A DNA stretch of 64,000 nt from Planifilum sp021793745 (GCA_937983105.1 CALKAM010000032.1:91445-155444); one strand, 5' to 3'. Counted from the first letter of the stretch, positions 9,474 through 18,578 are shown. The notes: generated by a model not told the origin, from the sequence alone. Translations and numbers: made by a program.

Positions 9474-10579
9474 AGATCGCACGGGTTACCCTCCGCCAAC
9501 TTCGCATGCGCCTCAAGGCGCCCTTTGCCACCAGCTTCGGCTCCTTCCTCGACAAGGATTTTCTCTTGGTCGAAGTGACGGATACGGAGGGAACCAGCGG
9601 CTGGGGAGAGTCCGTCGCCTTTTCCGCGCCCTGGTACAATGAGGAAACAATGAAGACCAACTGGCACATCCTGGAGGATTTTTTGATTCCGCTCTTGTTC
9701 GAGGAGCCGATTCGCCATCCGGAGGAACTGTCGGCACGCTTCGCCCCCCTGCGCCGAAACAACATGGCGAAATCCGCTTTGGAAGGAGCTGTATGGGATC
9801 TGTATGCGCGGCGAACCGGTCAACCGCTGGCAGCTGCCTTGGGCGGGCAAAAAGAGGAGATCGAGGTGGGGATCAGTATCGGCATCCAGCCGTCGATCGG
9901 CGATTTGCTGCGGCTCATCGAGGGGCACGTGGCGGAGGGTTACCGGCGTATCAAAGTAAAAATCAAACCCGGTTGGGATACCGAAGTGATCAGAGAAGTG
10001 CGAAGGCACTTTCCGGACCTTCCGCTGATGGCCGATGCCAACTCCGCCTACTCCCTCCGCGATGCGGACCGGCTGAAAGAGTTGGACGAATACAACCTCA
10101 TGATGATCGAACAGCCTCTGGCCTTCGATGATATCATCGACCACGCCGCTCTTCAGGCGGAACTATCCACGCCGATCTGTCTGGACGAGAGCATTCACTC
10201 CGTCGAAGACGCGCGCAAAGCGATCGCACTAGGAAGCTGTAAAATCATCAATATCAAGATCGGGCGGGTCGGCGGCTTGACCGAGGCCCGCCGAATCCAC
10301 GACCTGTGCGCCGACCGCGGTATTCCCGTCTGGTGCGGAGGGATGCTGGAGTCCGGTATCGGACGGGCCCACAATATTGCGATCACTTCCCTCCCGGGGT
10401 TTACACTGCCCGGAGATACTGCCGCTTCCTCCCGGTACTGGGAGCAGGACATCATCGACCCGGAAGTGACTGTGGAGAACGGTCGCATACGGATTCCGAA
10501 GGAACCGGGGATCGGATATGAACCGGTTCGGAAACGGATCGACCGGTACACGATCCGAAGCCAAACCTACCGGCCCTAG
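9470..10579 (+). CDS. N-succinylamino-acid racemase / o-succinylbenzoate synthase-like enolase
   Basis: Enolase-superfamily enzyme of 369 residues. The KxK pair (K162, K164), metal ligands D189, E214 and D239, and the opposite-face lysine K263 are all present, with RVGGLTEARRI and GGMLESGIGRAHN following. These residues serve both MenC (o-succinylbenzoate synthase) and N-acyl amino-acid racemases. No menaquinone gene lies nearby, whereas an amidohydrolase and an acyltransferase directly precede it, so racemisation of N-succinyl amino acids is the better call. It may still be promiscuous. The start overlaps the previous stop by 4 bases. AAAAGGGGGATG supplies the ribosome binding site. Confidence 0.9.
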   Translation: MKIARVTLRQLRMRLKAPFATSFGSFLDKDFLLVEVTDTEGTSGWGESVAFSAPWYNEETMKTNWHILEDFLIPLLFEEPIRHPEELSARFAPLRRNNMAKSALEGAVWDLYARRTGQPLAAALGGQKEEIEVGISIGIQPSIGDLLRLIEGHVAEGYRRIKVKIKPGWDTEVIREVRRHFPDLPLMADANSAYSLRDADRLKELDEYNLMMIEQPLAFDDIIDHAALQAELSTPICLDESIHSVEDARKAIALGSCKIINIKIGRVGGLTEARRIHDLCADRGIPVWCGGMLESGIGRAHNIAITSLPGFTLPGDTAASSRYWEQDIIDPEVTVENGRIRIPKEPGIGYEPVRKRIDRYTIRSQTYRP

Positions 10580-10708
10580 CCGTTGGGTTCACAGAGAGAG
10601 GAGATGGGCCCCTACAGGGCCGATAAAACAAAAGAAAGGAATGGGCAGAAAAAGCGGTGGGCACATCTTCTCTCCTTTGCCGGATCCGAACCATGAGGAG
10701 GTAGCGAG

Positions 10709-11779
10709 ATGAAAAACAGCATCCGGATTGCCGGAGCGTACGTGGGTCTGATCGTCGGGGCCGGTTTTGCCTCCGGCCAAGAGATTCTGCAGTTTTTTAC
10801 CTCCTTCGGCTGGGCGGGAACCTTCGGCGTTGCCCTCGCAACCGCTCTCTTTGCCTGGCTGGGTATGCAGATTACCCGTTGGGGTTGTCGCCTGCAGGCT
10901 GCCTCCCATAAAGAGGTGATTTATTTCCTCTGCGGACGGTACCTCGGCAGGGTGGTCGACTGGATCGTCACCTTCTTCCTGTTCGGAGTGACCGCGGTGA
11001 TGATCGCTGGAGCCGGGTCCATCTTCGCTCAGCAATTCGGCTTTCCGATTGTTGTGGGCAGCAGTTTGATTGCCCTTCTAACCCTGCTCACCCTGCTCCT
11101 GGATGTACAACGCATCGTCACCGTCATCGGTTCGATCACCCCGTTTCTGGTGGGCATGGCCCTTTTGATCGCCCTTTATTCCTGGATCACTGCCGACGTC
11201 GCCGGAGAATCCCTCGCCAAACCGGAGTTATCTGCCGCATCCCACTGGAGCCTGGGCGCACTTCTGTATGGTTCCTATAACATTGCCGCCGGCGTCGCCA
11301 TGTTGGCGGTGATCGGCGGCACCGTCCGCAATGTGAAAACAGCGGAAAGGGGCGGCCTTCTCGGCGGCCTCGGCCTCGGACTGCTCATCCTGCTCATTCA
11401 CCTGGGGATGCTGTCCCAAATCGATCAGGTTGCCGCGGTGGACATGCCCACGCTGTTTCTCGCCGATCGGATCGCTCCCTGGCTGGCGATGTTGATGGCC
11501 GTGATCCTGTTGGGCATGATCTTTAATACCGCCGTCGGTATGCTGTACGCTTTTTCCACCCGCCTAGTTCCTCCGAATCACCCGCATTTTAAGGGGTATA
11601 TCATCCTGTTCACCGTCGCTGCCTTTGTGGCCAGCTTCGTCGGGTTCACCCGGCTGGTGGGAACCGTCTATCCCGTGATGGGATACTTGGGCTTTATTCT
11701 GATCGGAAGCCTGGTCCTGCAGTGGTTCCGATCCCGATTCACCTCTGCGAAAGAAGAAAGCATCGAGCTGTCCCCTTAA
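10709..11779 (+). CDS. YkvI-family membrane transporter
   Basis: A 356-residue integral membrane protein of COG3949 with about ten helices. The N terminus (GAYVGLIVGAGFASGQEILQFF) carries the G-x-G-FASGQE unwound-helix pattern of this branch of the amino-acid/polyamine/organocation superfamily. Substrate is unproven. Its place at the end of the N-acyl amino-acid operon suggests import of amino acids or their acyl derivatives. GAGGAGG lies 6 bases before the ATG. The 129-bp gap to the racemase is longer than elsewhere in the operon but shows no convincing terminator. A strong terminator follows at 11806. Confidence 0.88.
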   Translation: MKNSIRIAGAYVGLIVGAGFASGQEILQFFTSFGWAGTFGVALATALFAWLGMQITRWGCRLQAASHKEVIYFLCGRYLGRVVDWIVTFFLFGVTAVMIAGAGSIFAQQFGFPIVVGSSLIALLTLLTLLLDVQRIVTVIGSITPFLVGMALLIALYSWITADVAGESLAKPELSAASHWSLGALLYGSYNIAAGVAMLAVIGGTVRNVKTAERGGLLGGLGLGLLILLIHLGMLSQIDQVAAVDMPTLFLADRIAPWLAMLMAVILLGMIFNTAVGMLYAFSTRLVPPNHPHFKGYIILFTVAAFVASFVGFTRLVGTVYPVMGYLGFILIGSLVLQWFRSRFTSAKEESIELSP

Positions 11780-11805
11780 TAACGGATGATCTTCCCTCTA
11801 TCAAG

Positions 11806-11832
11806 AAAAGGGCTGCCTCCGGCAGCCCTTTT
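11806..11832 (+). terminator. Rho-independent terminator of the D-amino-acid operon
   Basis: GGGCTGCC and GGCAGCCC form an 8-bp perfect stem around TCC. The stem is flanked by AAAA and followed by TTTT. It lies 27 bp after the stop codon of the YkvI-like gene. Confidence 0.9.
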
Positions 11833-11851
11833 GATCCCACCCTTTGAGGTC

Positions 11852-11883
11852 AAAAAAAAGCCCCGCCCTCAGGACGGCGAGGC
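11852..11883 (-). terminator. Terminator overlapping the 3' end of uvrA
   Basis: On the minus strand GCCTCGCC pairs with GGCGGGGC (one G-U pair) and is followed by eight T residues. The uvrA stop codon lies inside the loop, so the 5' arm is part of the coding sequence. Confidence 0.85.
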
Positions 11884-14748
11884 CAATTGCTCTTCCAATT
11901 CCCGGATTCTCTGCTCCATCCGCTCCCGGTCGCGCTTCAAGATGGGTTCCAGAAAACGCCCCGTGTGGGAAGCCTTCACCCGGACGATCTCCTCCGGTGT
12001 TCCTTCGGCGACGACGGTGCCGCCGGCATCTCCCCCTTCCGGGCCGAGGTCGATAATGTAATCGGCGGTCTTGATCACATCCAGGTTGTGCTCGATCACC
12101 AGGACCGTGTCGCCGTTTTCCACCAGCTGTTGCAACACATTCAGGAGGCGGGCGATGTCATCGATGTGAAGGCCGGTGGTCGGTTCGTCCAGGATGTAGA
12201 GGGTGCGCCCCTTACTCCGCTTGTACAATTCCGCGGCCAGTTTGACCCGCTGGGCCTCCCCGCCGGACAGGGTGGTGGCCGGTTGACCCAGCTTCATGTA
12301 GCCGAGGCCCACTTCGTAAAGGGTTTGCAGTTTCCGCTTAATGCGGGGGATGTTTTTGAAAAACTCCAGGGCCTCCTCCACCGTCATCTCCAGCACGTCG
12401 GAGACGTTTTTCCCCTTGTATTTGATCTCCAACGTCTCCCGGTTGTATCGCTTCCCTTTGCACACTTCACAGGGGACGTAAACATCCGGCAGGAAATGCA
12501 TCTCGATCTTGATAATCCCGTCACCGCGGCAGGCCTCGCAGCGGCCGCCCTTCACGTTGAAGCTGAACCGTCCCTTCTTGTATCCCCGCACCTTGGCCTC
12601 GGGGGTGGCCGCGAAGACCTCCCGAATATCGTCGAAGACGCCGGTGTAGGTGGCCGGGTTGGACCGGGGGGTGCGGCCGATGGGGGACTGATCGATGTTG
12701 ACCACCTTGTCCAGATTGTCGATCCCCACGATCTCGTCATGGGCGCCGGGGATCCGTTTGGCCTTGTTCAACCGGCGGGCCAGGGCCTTGAGGAGCACTT
12801 CGTTGACCAAGGTGCTTTTCCCCGACCCGGATACCCCGGTGACGCAGACGAACAGCCCCAGCGGGATGCGCACATCGATGTTCTTCAGGTTGTTTTCCCG
12901 GGCCCCGCGCACCTCCAGCCACTTGTGGTTCGGCTGGCGCCGGATCTCCGGCAGGGGAATAAATTTTCTGCCGCTCAGATATTGTCCGGTGAGGGAGTCC
13001 GGATGCTCCATCACTTCTCCGGGCGTGCCTGCGGCCACCACTCGACCGCCGTGGGCACCGGCCCCCGGTCCGATATCGATGATATAGTCGGCGGCCAACA
13101 TCGTGTCCTCGTCATGCTCCACGACGATCAGGGTGTTTCCCAGATCCCGCATCTGCTTCAGGGTGCGGATCAGCCGGTTGTTGTCCCGCTGATGGAGCCC
13201 GATGCTCGGCTCGTCGAGGATATACAAAACCCCCATCAGGCTGGAGCCGATCTGCGTAGCCAGGCGGATGCGCTGGGCTTCGCCCCCCGACAGGGTGCCC
13301 GCCGCCCGGTGGAGGGTGAGGTAATCCAGCCCCACATTCACCAGAAAGCCGAGGCGGTTTTTGATCTCCTTCAGCACCTGCCGGGCGATGGCTTCCTCCT
13401 TCTCGGACAGCTGCAACCCGTCGAAGAAGGCCATCGCTTCCCGGACCGACAGCCGGGTGATGTAATCGATATTTTTGCCGCCCACATAGACATGGAGGCT
13501 TTCCCGGCGCAGCCGGGCACCGTGGCAGGTTTGACAGGGCTTTTCCGTCATGTAGGTTTCGATCATCTCGCGCACATGTTCGGAACTGGTCTCCCGATAA
13601 CGGCGCGTCAGATTGGGAATGACGCCCTCGAAGCGGACCATCGTGCTCCGCATGCCGCCGAAGTCGCTCTCGTACCGGAAAGGGATTCGCTCCCGGGTGC
13701 CGTACAGGAGGAGCTTTCGGGTCTCCTCGGGCAAATCGGCGAAGGGCGTGTCCCGATCGATGTCGTAGTAATCGCAGACCGTCTCCAACAATTGCTCGTA
13801 GTAACTGCCGGGGGAGCCGGACCAGGGCTCGATCGCCCCTTCCCGGAGGGTCAGTCCCTTGTCGGGGACCACCAGCTCGGGGTCCACCTCCATCCGGCTT
13901 CCCAAACCGTCACAGGCGGGGCAGGCGCCGTAGGGGCTGTTGAAGGAAAACATCCGCGGGGACAGCTCGTCGAGGCTGTAGCCGCACTCGGGACAGGCCA
14001 GGTTTTGGCTGAACAGAATCTCCTCCCCGCCCACCACGTCGACCAGCACCTGGCCTCCGGTCAGGTTGACCGCCGTCTCCAGGGAGTCCGCCAACCGGAT
14101 TTCGATGCCCGGCTTCACCACGATCCGGTCCACCACCACTTCGATCGTATGCTTCTTGTTCTTCTCCAAACGGATGTCCTCGGTAAGCTCCCGCATCTCT
14201 CCGTCGACCCGGACGCGGACAAATCCATCCCGGGCGATCTCCTTCAGCAACTTGACGTGTTCGCCCTTGCGCCCCTTCACCACTGGGGCGAGGATCTGGA
14301 TCCGGGTCCGTTCAGGCAGCTCCATGATGCGGTCCACCATCTGCTGCAGGGTTTGTGCGCTGATCTCGATGCCGTGCTCCGGGCAAACCGGCCGGCCGAT
14401 CCGTGCGAACAGCAGCCGGAGATAATCGTAAATCTCCGTCACGGTGCCCACGGTGGAGCGCGGATTGCGGGAGGTGGTCTTCTGATCGATGGAGATGGCC
14501 GGAGAGAGGCCTTCGATCACATCCACGTCCGGTTTGTCCATTTGACCGAGAAACTGGCGGGCGTAGGCGGACAGGGACTCCACATAGCGCCGCTGTCCCT
14601 CGGCGTAGATCGTGTCGAAGGCCAGGGACGACTTACCGGATCCGGACAAGCCCGTCAGAACGACCAACTTGTCCCGGGGGATGGTGACGTCAATCCCTTT
14701 CAGGTTGTGTACCCGTGCGCCGCGAATGACAATGTTTTCCTGTGCCAT
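11869..14748 (-). CDS. uvrA: Excinuclease ABC subunit UvrA
   Basis: DNA-damage recognition ATPase of nucleotide excision repair; a dimer loads UvrB at lesions. The 959 residues show two ABC modules: Walker A GLSGSGKSS near residue 31 and GVSGSGKST near 640, each with LSGGEAQR signatures. Two zinc modules are intact (CPECGYSL...CPACDGLG around 255-285, and CEACRGDG...CEVCKG around 740-770). The ATG at 14748 has AAGGAG upstream and lies 4 bp after the uvrB stop, so the genes form a tight operon under the SOS promoter at 16767. Length and motifs are normal. Confidence 0.98.
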   Translation of the reverse strand: MAQENIVIRGARVHNLKGIDVTIPRDKLVVLTGLSGSGKSSLAFDTIYAEGQRRYVESLSAYARQFLGQMDKPDVDVIEGLSPAISIDQKTTSRNPRSTVGTVTEIYDYLRLLFARIGRPVCPEHGIEISAQTLQQMVDRIMELPERTRIQILAPVVKGRKGEHVKLLKEIARDGFVRVRVDGEMRELTEDIRLEKNKKHTIEVVVDRIVVKPGIEIRLADSLETAVNLTGGQVLVDVVGGEEILFSQNLACPECGYSLDELSPRMFSFNSPYGACPACDGLGSRMEVDPELVVPDKGLTLREGAIEPWSGSPGSYYEQLLETVCDYYDIDRDTPFADLPEETRKLLLYGTRERIPFRYESDFGGMRSTMVRFEGVIPNLTRRYRETSSEHVREMIETYMTEKPCQTCHGARLRRESLHVYVGGKNIDYITRLSVREAMAFFDGLQLSEKEEAIARQVLKEIKNRLGFLVNVGLDYLTLHRAAGTLSGGEAQRIRLATQIGSSLMGVLYILDEPSIGLHQRDNNRLIRTLKQMRDLGNTLIVVEHDEDTMLAADYIIDIGPGAGAHGGRVVAAGTPGEVMEHPDSLTGQYLSGRKFIPLPEIRRQPNHKWLEVRGARENNLKNIDVRIPLGLFVCVTGVSGSGKSTLVNEVLLKALARRLNKAKRIPGAHDEIVGIDNLDKVVNIDQSPIGRTPRSNPATYTGVFDDIREVFAATPEAKVRGYKKGRFSFNVKGGRCEACRGDGIIKIEMHFLPDVYVPCEVCKGKRYNRETLEIKYKGKNVSDVLEMTVEEALEFFKNIPRIKRKLQTLYEVGLGYMKLGQPATTLSGGEAQRVKLAAELYKRSKGRTLYILDEPTTGLHIDDIARLLNVLQQLVENGDTVLVIEHNLDVIKTADYIIDLGPEGGDAGGTVVAEGTPEEIVRVKASHTGRFLEPILKRDRERMEQRIRELEEQLASPS

Positions 14749-14752
14749 CGGT

Positions 14753-16735
14753 TCAAGCTCCTTCCGCCTTCAGCTCGATGATCATGTCCCGGAGCTCGGC
14801 GGCCCGCTCGAACTCCAGATTCCGTGCCGCTTCCTTCATTTCCCTTTCCAGCTGGCTGATCAGGTTTCGACGTTCCTTTTTGCCCATGCTGGCCACATCC
14901 AGGGCTTTTCCGTAGGGCGCCTTCTCCTCGGCCACCTTGGTCGCTTCGATCACCTCGCGCACCGCCTTGCGGACGGTCTGCGGAACGATGCCGTGCTTTT
15001 CATTAAACGCCTGCTGAATCCGGCGGCGACGCTCCGTCTCGTCGATGGCCTTGCGCATCGAATCGGTGATCGTATCGGCGTACATGATCACCTCGCCATT
15101 GGCATTGCGGGCGGCCCGGCCGATGGTCTGAATGAGGGAGCGCTCGGCCCGGAGAAATCCTTCCTTGTCCGCGTCCAGGATGGCCACCAGGGAGACCTCC
15201 GGCAAGTCCAACCCCTCCCGCAGCAAGTTGATTCCGACGAGCACGTCAAACTCGCCTAACCGGAGATCCCGCAGGATTTGCATCCGCTCGATGGTCTTGA
15301 TGTCCGAGTGCAGATAGCGGACGCGGATATCGATCTCCTTGAGGTAATCGGTGAGATCCTCCGCCATCTTTTTGGTCAGGGTGGTGATCAGGACCCGTTC
15401 GTTCCGTTCGACACGCCGATGAATTTCGCTGATCAGGTCGTCGATCTGACCGCGGGTCGGGCGAACGTGCACCTTGGGGTCCAACAGTCCCGTCGGCCGA
15501 ATGATCTGCTCCACCACCTCCGGCGCCTTCTCCAACTCGTAGGGTCCCGGCGTGGCGGAAACAAAGATGACCTGATTGATCCGCTCCTCAAACTCCTCGA
15601 AGCGCAGAGGGCGGTTGTCCATGGCCGAGGGGAGGCGGAAGCCGTGCTCCACCAGGACCTCTTTTCGGGAACGGTCCCCGTTGTACATCGCGTGAAGCTG
15701 CGGGATCGTCACATGGGACTCGTCGATGATCATCAGGTAGTCATCGGGGAAATAATCCAGCAGGGTGAAGGGAGGTTCCCCCGGCTTTTTGCCCACCAGA
15801 TGCCGGGAGTAGTTCTCGATCCCGGAGCAGAACCCCATCTCCCGCATCATCTCCATGTCGTATCGGGTCCGCTGCTCCAACCGTTGGGCCTCCAGCAGCT
15901 TGCCTTGCGCGCGCAGCTCCTTCAGCCGCTCTTCCAACTCCGCTTCGATGTCCCGGAGGGCGCGGGCCATCACATCGGAAGCGGTGACGTAGTGGGAGGC
16001 GGGGAAGATGGCAACGTGTTCCCGATCGCCGACGATTTCTCCCGTCAGCACGTCGATTTCCCGAATTCGCTCGATCTCGTCACCGAAAAACTCCACCCGC
16101 ACCGCCTGTTCGCTCCGGGACGCCGGGAAAATCTCCAACACGTCTCCGCGAACCCGGAAGGTCCCCCGGACGAAATTGATGTCATTCCGGTTGTACTGGA
16201 TGTCCACCAGCTTGCGCAGGATCTCGTTCCGGTCCCGTTCCATCCCGACCCGGAGGGACAGCACCTGATCCCGATATTCCTCCGGAGATCCCAGACCGTA
16301 GATACAGGAAACGCTGGCGACGATGATCACATCCCGCCGCTCAAAGAGCGCGCTGGTCGCCGAGTGGCGCAACTTGTCGATCTCATCGTTGATCGACGCA
16401 TCCTTCTCGATATACGTATCCGTCTGCGGAACATAGGCTTCCGGCTGATAATAGTCATAATAGCTGACAAAATACTCCACCGCATTGTGAGGAAAAAATT
16501 CCTTCAACTCTCCGCACAGTTGCGCCGCCAGCGTCTTATTGTGGGCGATCACCAGGGTCGGTTTGTTGACGCGGGCGATCGTGTGCGCGATCGTAAAGGT
16601 CTTCCCAGTCCCCGTCGCCCCCAGGAGGGTCTGATATCGCTTCCCGGCGAGCACCCCTTGGGTCAGCTCGTCGATGGCTTTGGGCTGATCTCCCCGGGGT
16701 TCAAATTCGGACACCAGGTGAAAGCGCTGCTCCAT
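14753..16735 (-). CDS. uvrB: Excinuclease ABC subunit UvrB
   Basis: Helicase-like damage-verification subunit of 660 residues. Motif I GATGTGKTFT lies at about 39-48. The damage-probing beta-hairpin region follows (FVSYYDYYQPEAYVPQTDTY near 90-110), then helicase motifs such as DESH, QTIGRAARN near 540, and the C-terminal UVR coiled coil (residues about 622-657, with REMKEAARNLEFERAAELRD) that contacts UvrC. The ATG at 16735 follows a weak CGAGGTGAT site. It is the first gene of uvrBA, and its promoter carries a LexA/DinR box, so it should be DNA-damage inducible as in Bacillus subtilis. Confidence 0.98.
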   Translation of the reverse strand: MEQRFHLVSEFEPRGDQPKAIDELTQGVLAGKRYQTLLGATGTGKTFTIAHTIARVNKPTLVIAHNKTLAAQLCGELKEFFPHNAVEYFVSYYDYYQPEAYVPQTDTYIEKDASINDEIDKLRHSATSALFERRDVIIVASVSCIYGLGSPEEYRDQVLSLRVGMERDRNEILRKLVDIQYNRNDINFVRGTFRVRGDVLEIFPASRSEQAVRVEFFGDEIERIREIDVLTGEIVGDREHVAIFPASHYVTASDVMARALRDIEAELEERLKELRAQGKLLEAQRLEQRTRYDMEMMREMGFCSGIENYSRHLVGKKPGEPPFTLLDYFPDDYLMIIDESHVTIPQLHAMYNGDRSRKEVLVEHGFRLPSAMDNRPLRFEEFEERINQVIFVSATPGPYELEKAPEVVEQIIRPTGLLDPKVHVRPTRGQIDDLISEIHRRVERNERVLITTLTKKMAEDLTDYLKEIDIRVRYLHSDIKTIERMQILRDLRLGEFDVLVGINLLREGLDLPEVSLVAILDADKEGFLRAERSLIQTIGRAARNANGEVIMYADTITDSMRKAIDETERRRRIQQAFNEKHGIVPQTVRKAVREVIEATKVAEEKAPYGKALDVASMGKKERRNLISQLEREMKEAARNLEFERAAELRDMIIELKAEGA

Positions 16736-16766
16736 CGCCGATCACCTCGGAATTATCATCTTATCC

Positions 16767-16801
16767 ATTATATCACAGTGAGGAATGGGGAACACCCGTT
16801 C
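16767..16801 (-). promoter_or_regulatory. uvrBA promoter with LexA/DinR SOS box
   Basis: A minus-strand TATAAT occupies 16767-16772. A perfect SOS operator core GAAC-N4-GTTC (GAACACCCGTTC) occupies 16790-16801, exactly where the -35 hexamer should be. LexA bound there would block RNA polymerase. The core matches the Bacillota DinR consensus CGAACN4GTTCG apart from one flanking base. Confidence 0.88.
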
Positions 16802-17175
16802 CGAATCCGGTTCCCTCATGCCCATTTTTTCCCTCCCTCACGGCTTCGACACCCGGCCGGGACAAATCGGTATGCAAATGGATGGTTTGATATGGATAGA
16901 CCCTTTTCGGCAGTTAACCGGCCACGGGAAGAGGAACGGTGACTCCCGCTGCACGAAGGCAGGAACATCCCCGGTTTTCGGGACGGAACGTTTGGTATTT
17001 GCTGGGCTAAAATCTGGAGTATCCCCCCGAGAAGGGTGAGCGGAGTTCCTCGACCGCCGGGTTGTTCCCCCTGACGAATCAACAGCCAAGGCCGGCTCTT
17101 GCTGGAGCCGGCCGGAGAAAAGTCTGCGAATTAGATCCGGAGGACCGGAGAGGCGCTGATCCTTCCGGTCCCCGC
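16802..17175. other. Intergenic region between uvrB and the zinc exporter, with one hairpin
   Basis: No supported gene. Open frames across it lack ribosome binding sites and known families. A perfect 9-bp stem (17090-17098 with 17105-17113, loop TTGCTG) lies about 65 bp after the stop of the exporter gene. It could end that transcript on the minus strand, although only a weak T-rich stretch follows. Confidence 0.5.
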
Positions 17176-18093
17176 TCACACCTCCATCTCCGCGTGCTGC
17201 AGCCGGGACTTCTCCACCTGAATCGTCGTATGCCGGATCTGAAACTGTTCTTCGATTTTGTGAATCGCTTCCTGAAGAACCGACTGGCAATCGCTTTCGT
17301 CTTCCACCAAAAGATGACAACTCAGTGAATCCAGACCGGATGTGATCGTCCAAATGTGCAAATCATGCACATCCCGCACTCCCGGAATGGATTGCAACGT
17401 CCGTCTGACTTCCTCCTGATCGATCGCAACGGGAGTCCCTTCCATCAAAATGTGCGTCGCATGGTTGAGCACGCCCCAGGCGCTTTTCAGAATCAACACC
17501 GCCACCAGCACGCTGATGATCGGATCCGCCCAGTACCAGGAAAACAGGAGCATCAGCAGTCCGGCCACAATCGCCCCCGCGGATCCCAGCGCATCTCCGA
17601 TGATGTGGAGATATGCGCTGCGGAGGTTGACATTCTCCTTGACATCCCCTTTCCTCATCAGGAACCAGGCGCTGGCCACATTAGCCAAAAGGCCGATGGC
17701 AGCGATCGCCACCATGATGCCGCTGTCCACCCGGGGCGGTTCCAGAAAGCGATGCACCGCCTCCCAGACGATGAAACCCGCGATGATGAACAGCGTCACG
17801 CCGTTGAAGAGGGCGGCGAGAATCTCCGCCCGGTAAAATCCGTAAGTTTTTTGAGGGGACGGGGGTTTGAGGGCAAACCACATCGCCGTCAGGCTCAGCG
17901 CCAGGGATCCGGCATCGCTCAGCATATGGCCGGCATCCGACAGCAGAGCCAGGCTGTTGGTGATCAATCCTCCGAAAAACTCTAAAAGCATGATTCCCAC
18001 GGTAATGCTCAGAGCGATGGTGAGCCCGCTTTTGTTCCTCTCCCGCTGGTGATGATGGGCATCTGTGCCAGCGGGCCCGTGATGATGATGCAT
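17176..18093 (-). CDS. Cation diffusion facilitator, zinc/cobalt/cadmium exporter (CzcD-like)
   Basis: Proton-coupled divalent metal exporter of 305 residues. A His-rich N terminus (HHHH, then HHH at 12-14) precedes six membrane helices. The intramembrane metal site is given by DAGHMLSDAG in helix 2 (the HxxxD pattern) and HIIGDALGSAG in helix 5. The cytoplasmic C-terminal domain follows (about 205-305). ATG 18093 has GGAGGAG 7 bases upstream; the longer open frame adds residues with no family match. It lies 92 bp after an ArsR/SmtB repressor gene with an alpha-5 zinc site and is almost certainly its target, as in czrA-czrB of staphylococci. Confidence 0.93.
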   Translation of the reverse strand: MHHHHGPAGTDAHHHQRERNKSGLTIALSITVGIMLLEFFGGLITNSLALLSDAGHMLSDAGSLALSLTAMWFALKPPSPQKTYGFYRAEILAALFNGVTLFIIAGFIVWEAVHRFLEPPRVDSGIMVAIAAIGLLANVASAWFLMRKGDVKENVNLRSAYLHIIGDALGSAGAIVAGLLMLLFSWYWADPIISVLVAVLILKSAWGVLNHATHILMEGTPVAIDQEEVRRTLQSIPGVRDVHDLHIWTITSGLDSLSCHLLVEDESDCQSVLQEAIHKIEEQFQIRHTTIQVEKSRLQHAEMEV

Positions 18094-18185
18094 GACAAAT
18101 CTCCTCCAAGGCATGAAATGAAACGGAGAGCCGCGGAATGCCCGCCGGTCATCGGGCGAGCGATCGTGCACGCTCCCGCAAGCGG

Positions 18186-18494
18186 TTAGTCGTGCTGGAC
18201 GTGTCGAATCGTTTGGAGCAGCAGGTGGATGACATGGTCATCATCGCAGGTGTAAAAGAATGTGTGTCCCTCCCGGCGATACTTCACGAGCCGCAGGGTG
18301 CGCAAGAGGGACAATTGATGGGACACGGCCGATTGGGATAAGTCCAGCATCTCCGCCACACGGGTGACGGAGCATTCCCCCTGGGACAACAGATACAGGA
18401 TCCGAATCCTCGTCGGATCAGCCAGGGCTTTGAAAATCTTCGAAACCTCCTCCACCGTTTCCGTGGGCAGGTGGGTTTTCTCTGAGGATGCCAC
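18186..18494 (-). CDS. ArsR/SmtB-family zinc-responsive repressor (CzrA-like)
   Basis: Winged-helix metalloregulator of 102 residues. The DNA-binding segment is CSVTRVAEMLDLSQSAVSHQ (about 41-60). The C-terminal helix carries D85-x-H87-x10-H98-x2-H101, the exact alpha-5 ligand spacing of the zinc/cobalt sensors CzrA and SmtB. No alpha-3 cysteine pair is present. This indicates Zn(II) or Co(II) rather than arsenic or lead. GTG 18494 is preferred because AAAGGAGG lies 7 bases upstream; ATG 18518 would begin inside the operator. It autoregulates through the palindrome at 18517-18540 and represses the adjacent exporter gene. Confidence 0.92.
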   Translation of the reverse strand: MASSEKTHLPTETVEEVSKIFKALADPTRIRILYLLSQGECSVTRVAEMLDLSQSAVSHQLSLLRTLRLVKYRREGHTFFYTCDDDHVIHLLLQTIRHVQHD

Positions 18495-18516
18495 CCTTCT
18501 CCCTCCTTTATCCATT

Positions 18517-18540
18517 TTATATGAACATATGTGCATATAA
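18517..18540 (-). promoter_or_regulatory. CzrA/SmtB-type operator
   Basis: A 24-bp palindrome identical in 22 positions to its own reverse complement. It has TTATATG and CATATAA ends around an ACATATGT core. It sits just downstream of the promoter at 18550-18578, overlapping the transcript start, and resembles the TGAACA-containing operators of SmtB/CzrA repressors. Confidence 0.82.
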
Positions 18541-18549
18541 GGTATTAAC

Positions 18550-18578
18550 ATTTTACCATATCGATGATATCCTTGTAA
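18550..18578 (-). promoter_or_regulatory. Promoter of the czrA-like/exporter operon
   Basis: On the minus strand TTACAA (18573-18578) and TAAAAT (18550-18555) are separated by 17 bp. The operator follows 9 bp downstream, so a bound repressor would cover the transcription start. Confidence 0.75.

Noticed and set aside
10604..10696. 30-codon frame between the racemase and the YkvI-like gene
   Set aside because: The AGGAG motif abuts the ATG, leaving almost no spacing, and the peptide resembles nothing known.
16816..17353. Minus-strand frames between uvrB and the exporter gene
   Set aside because: They overlap the exporter coding region in another frame or lack start signals.
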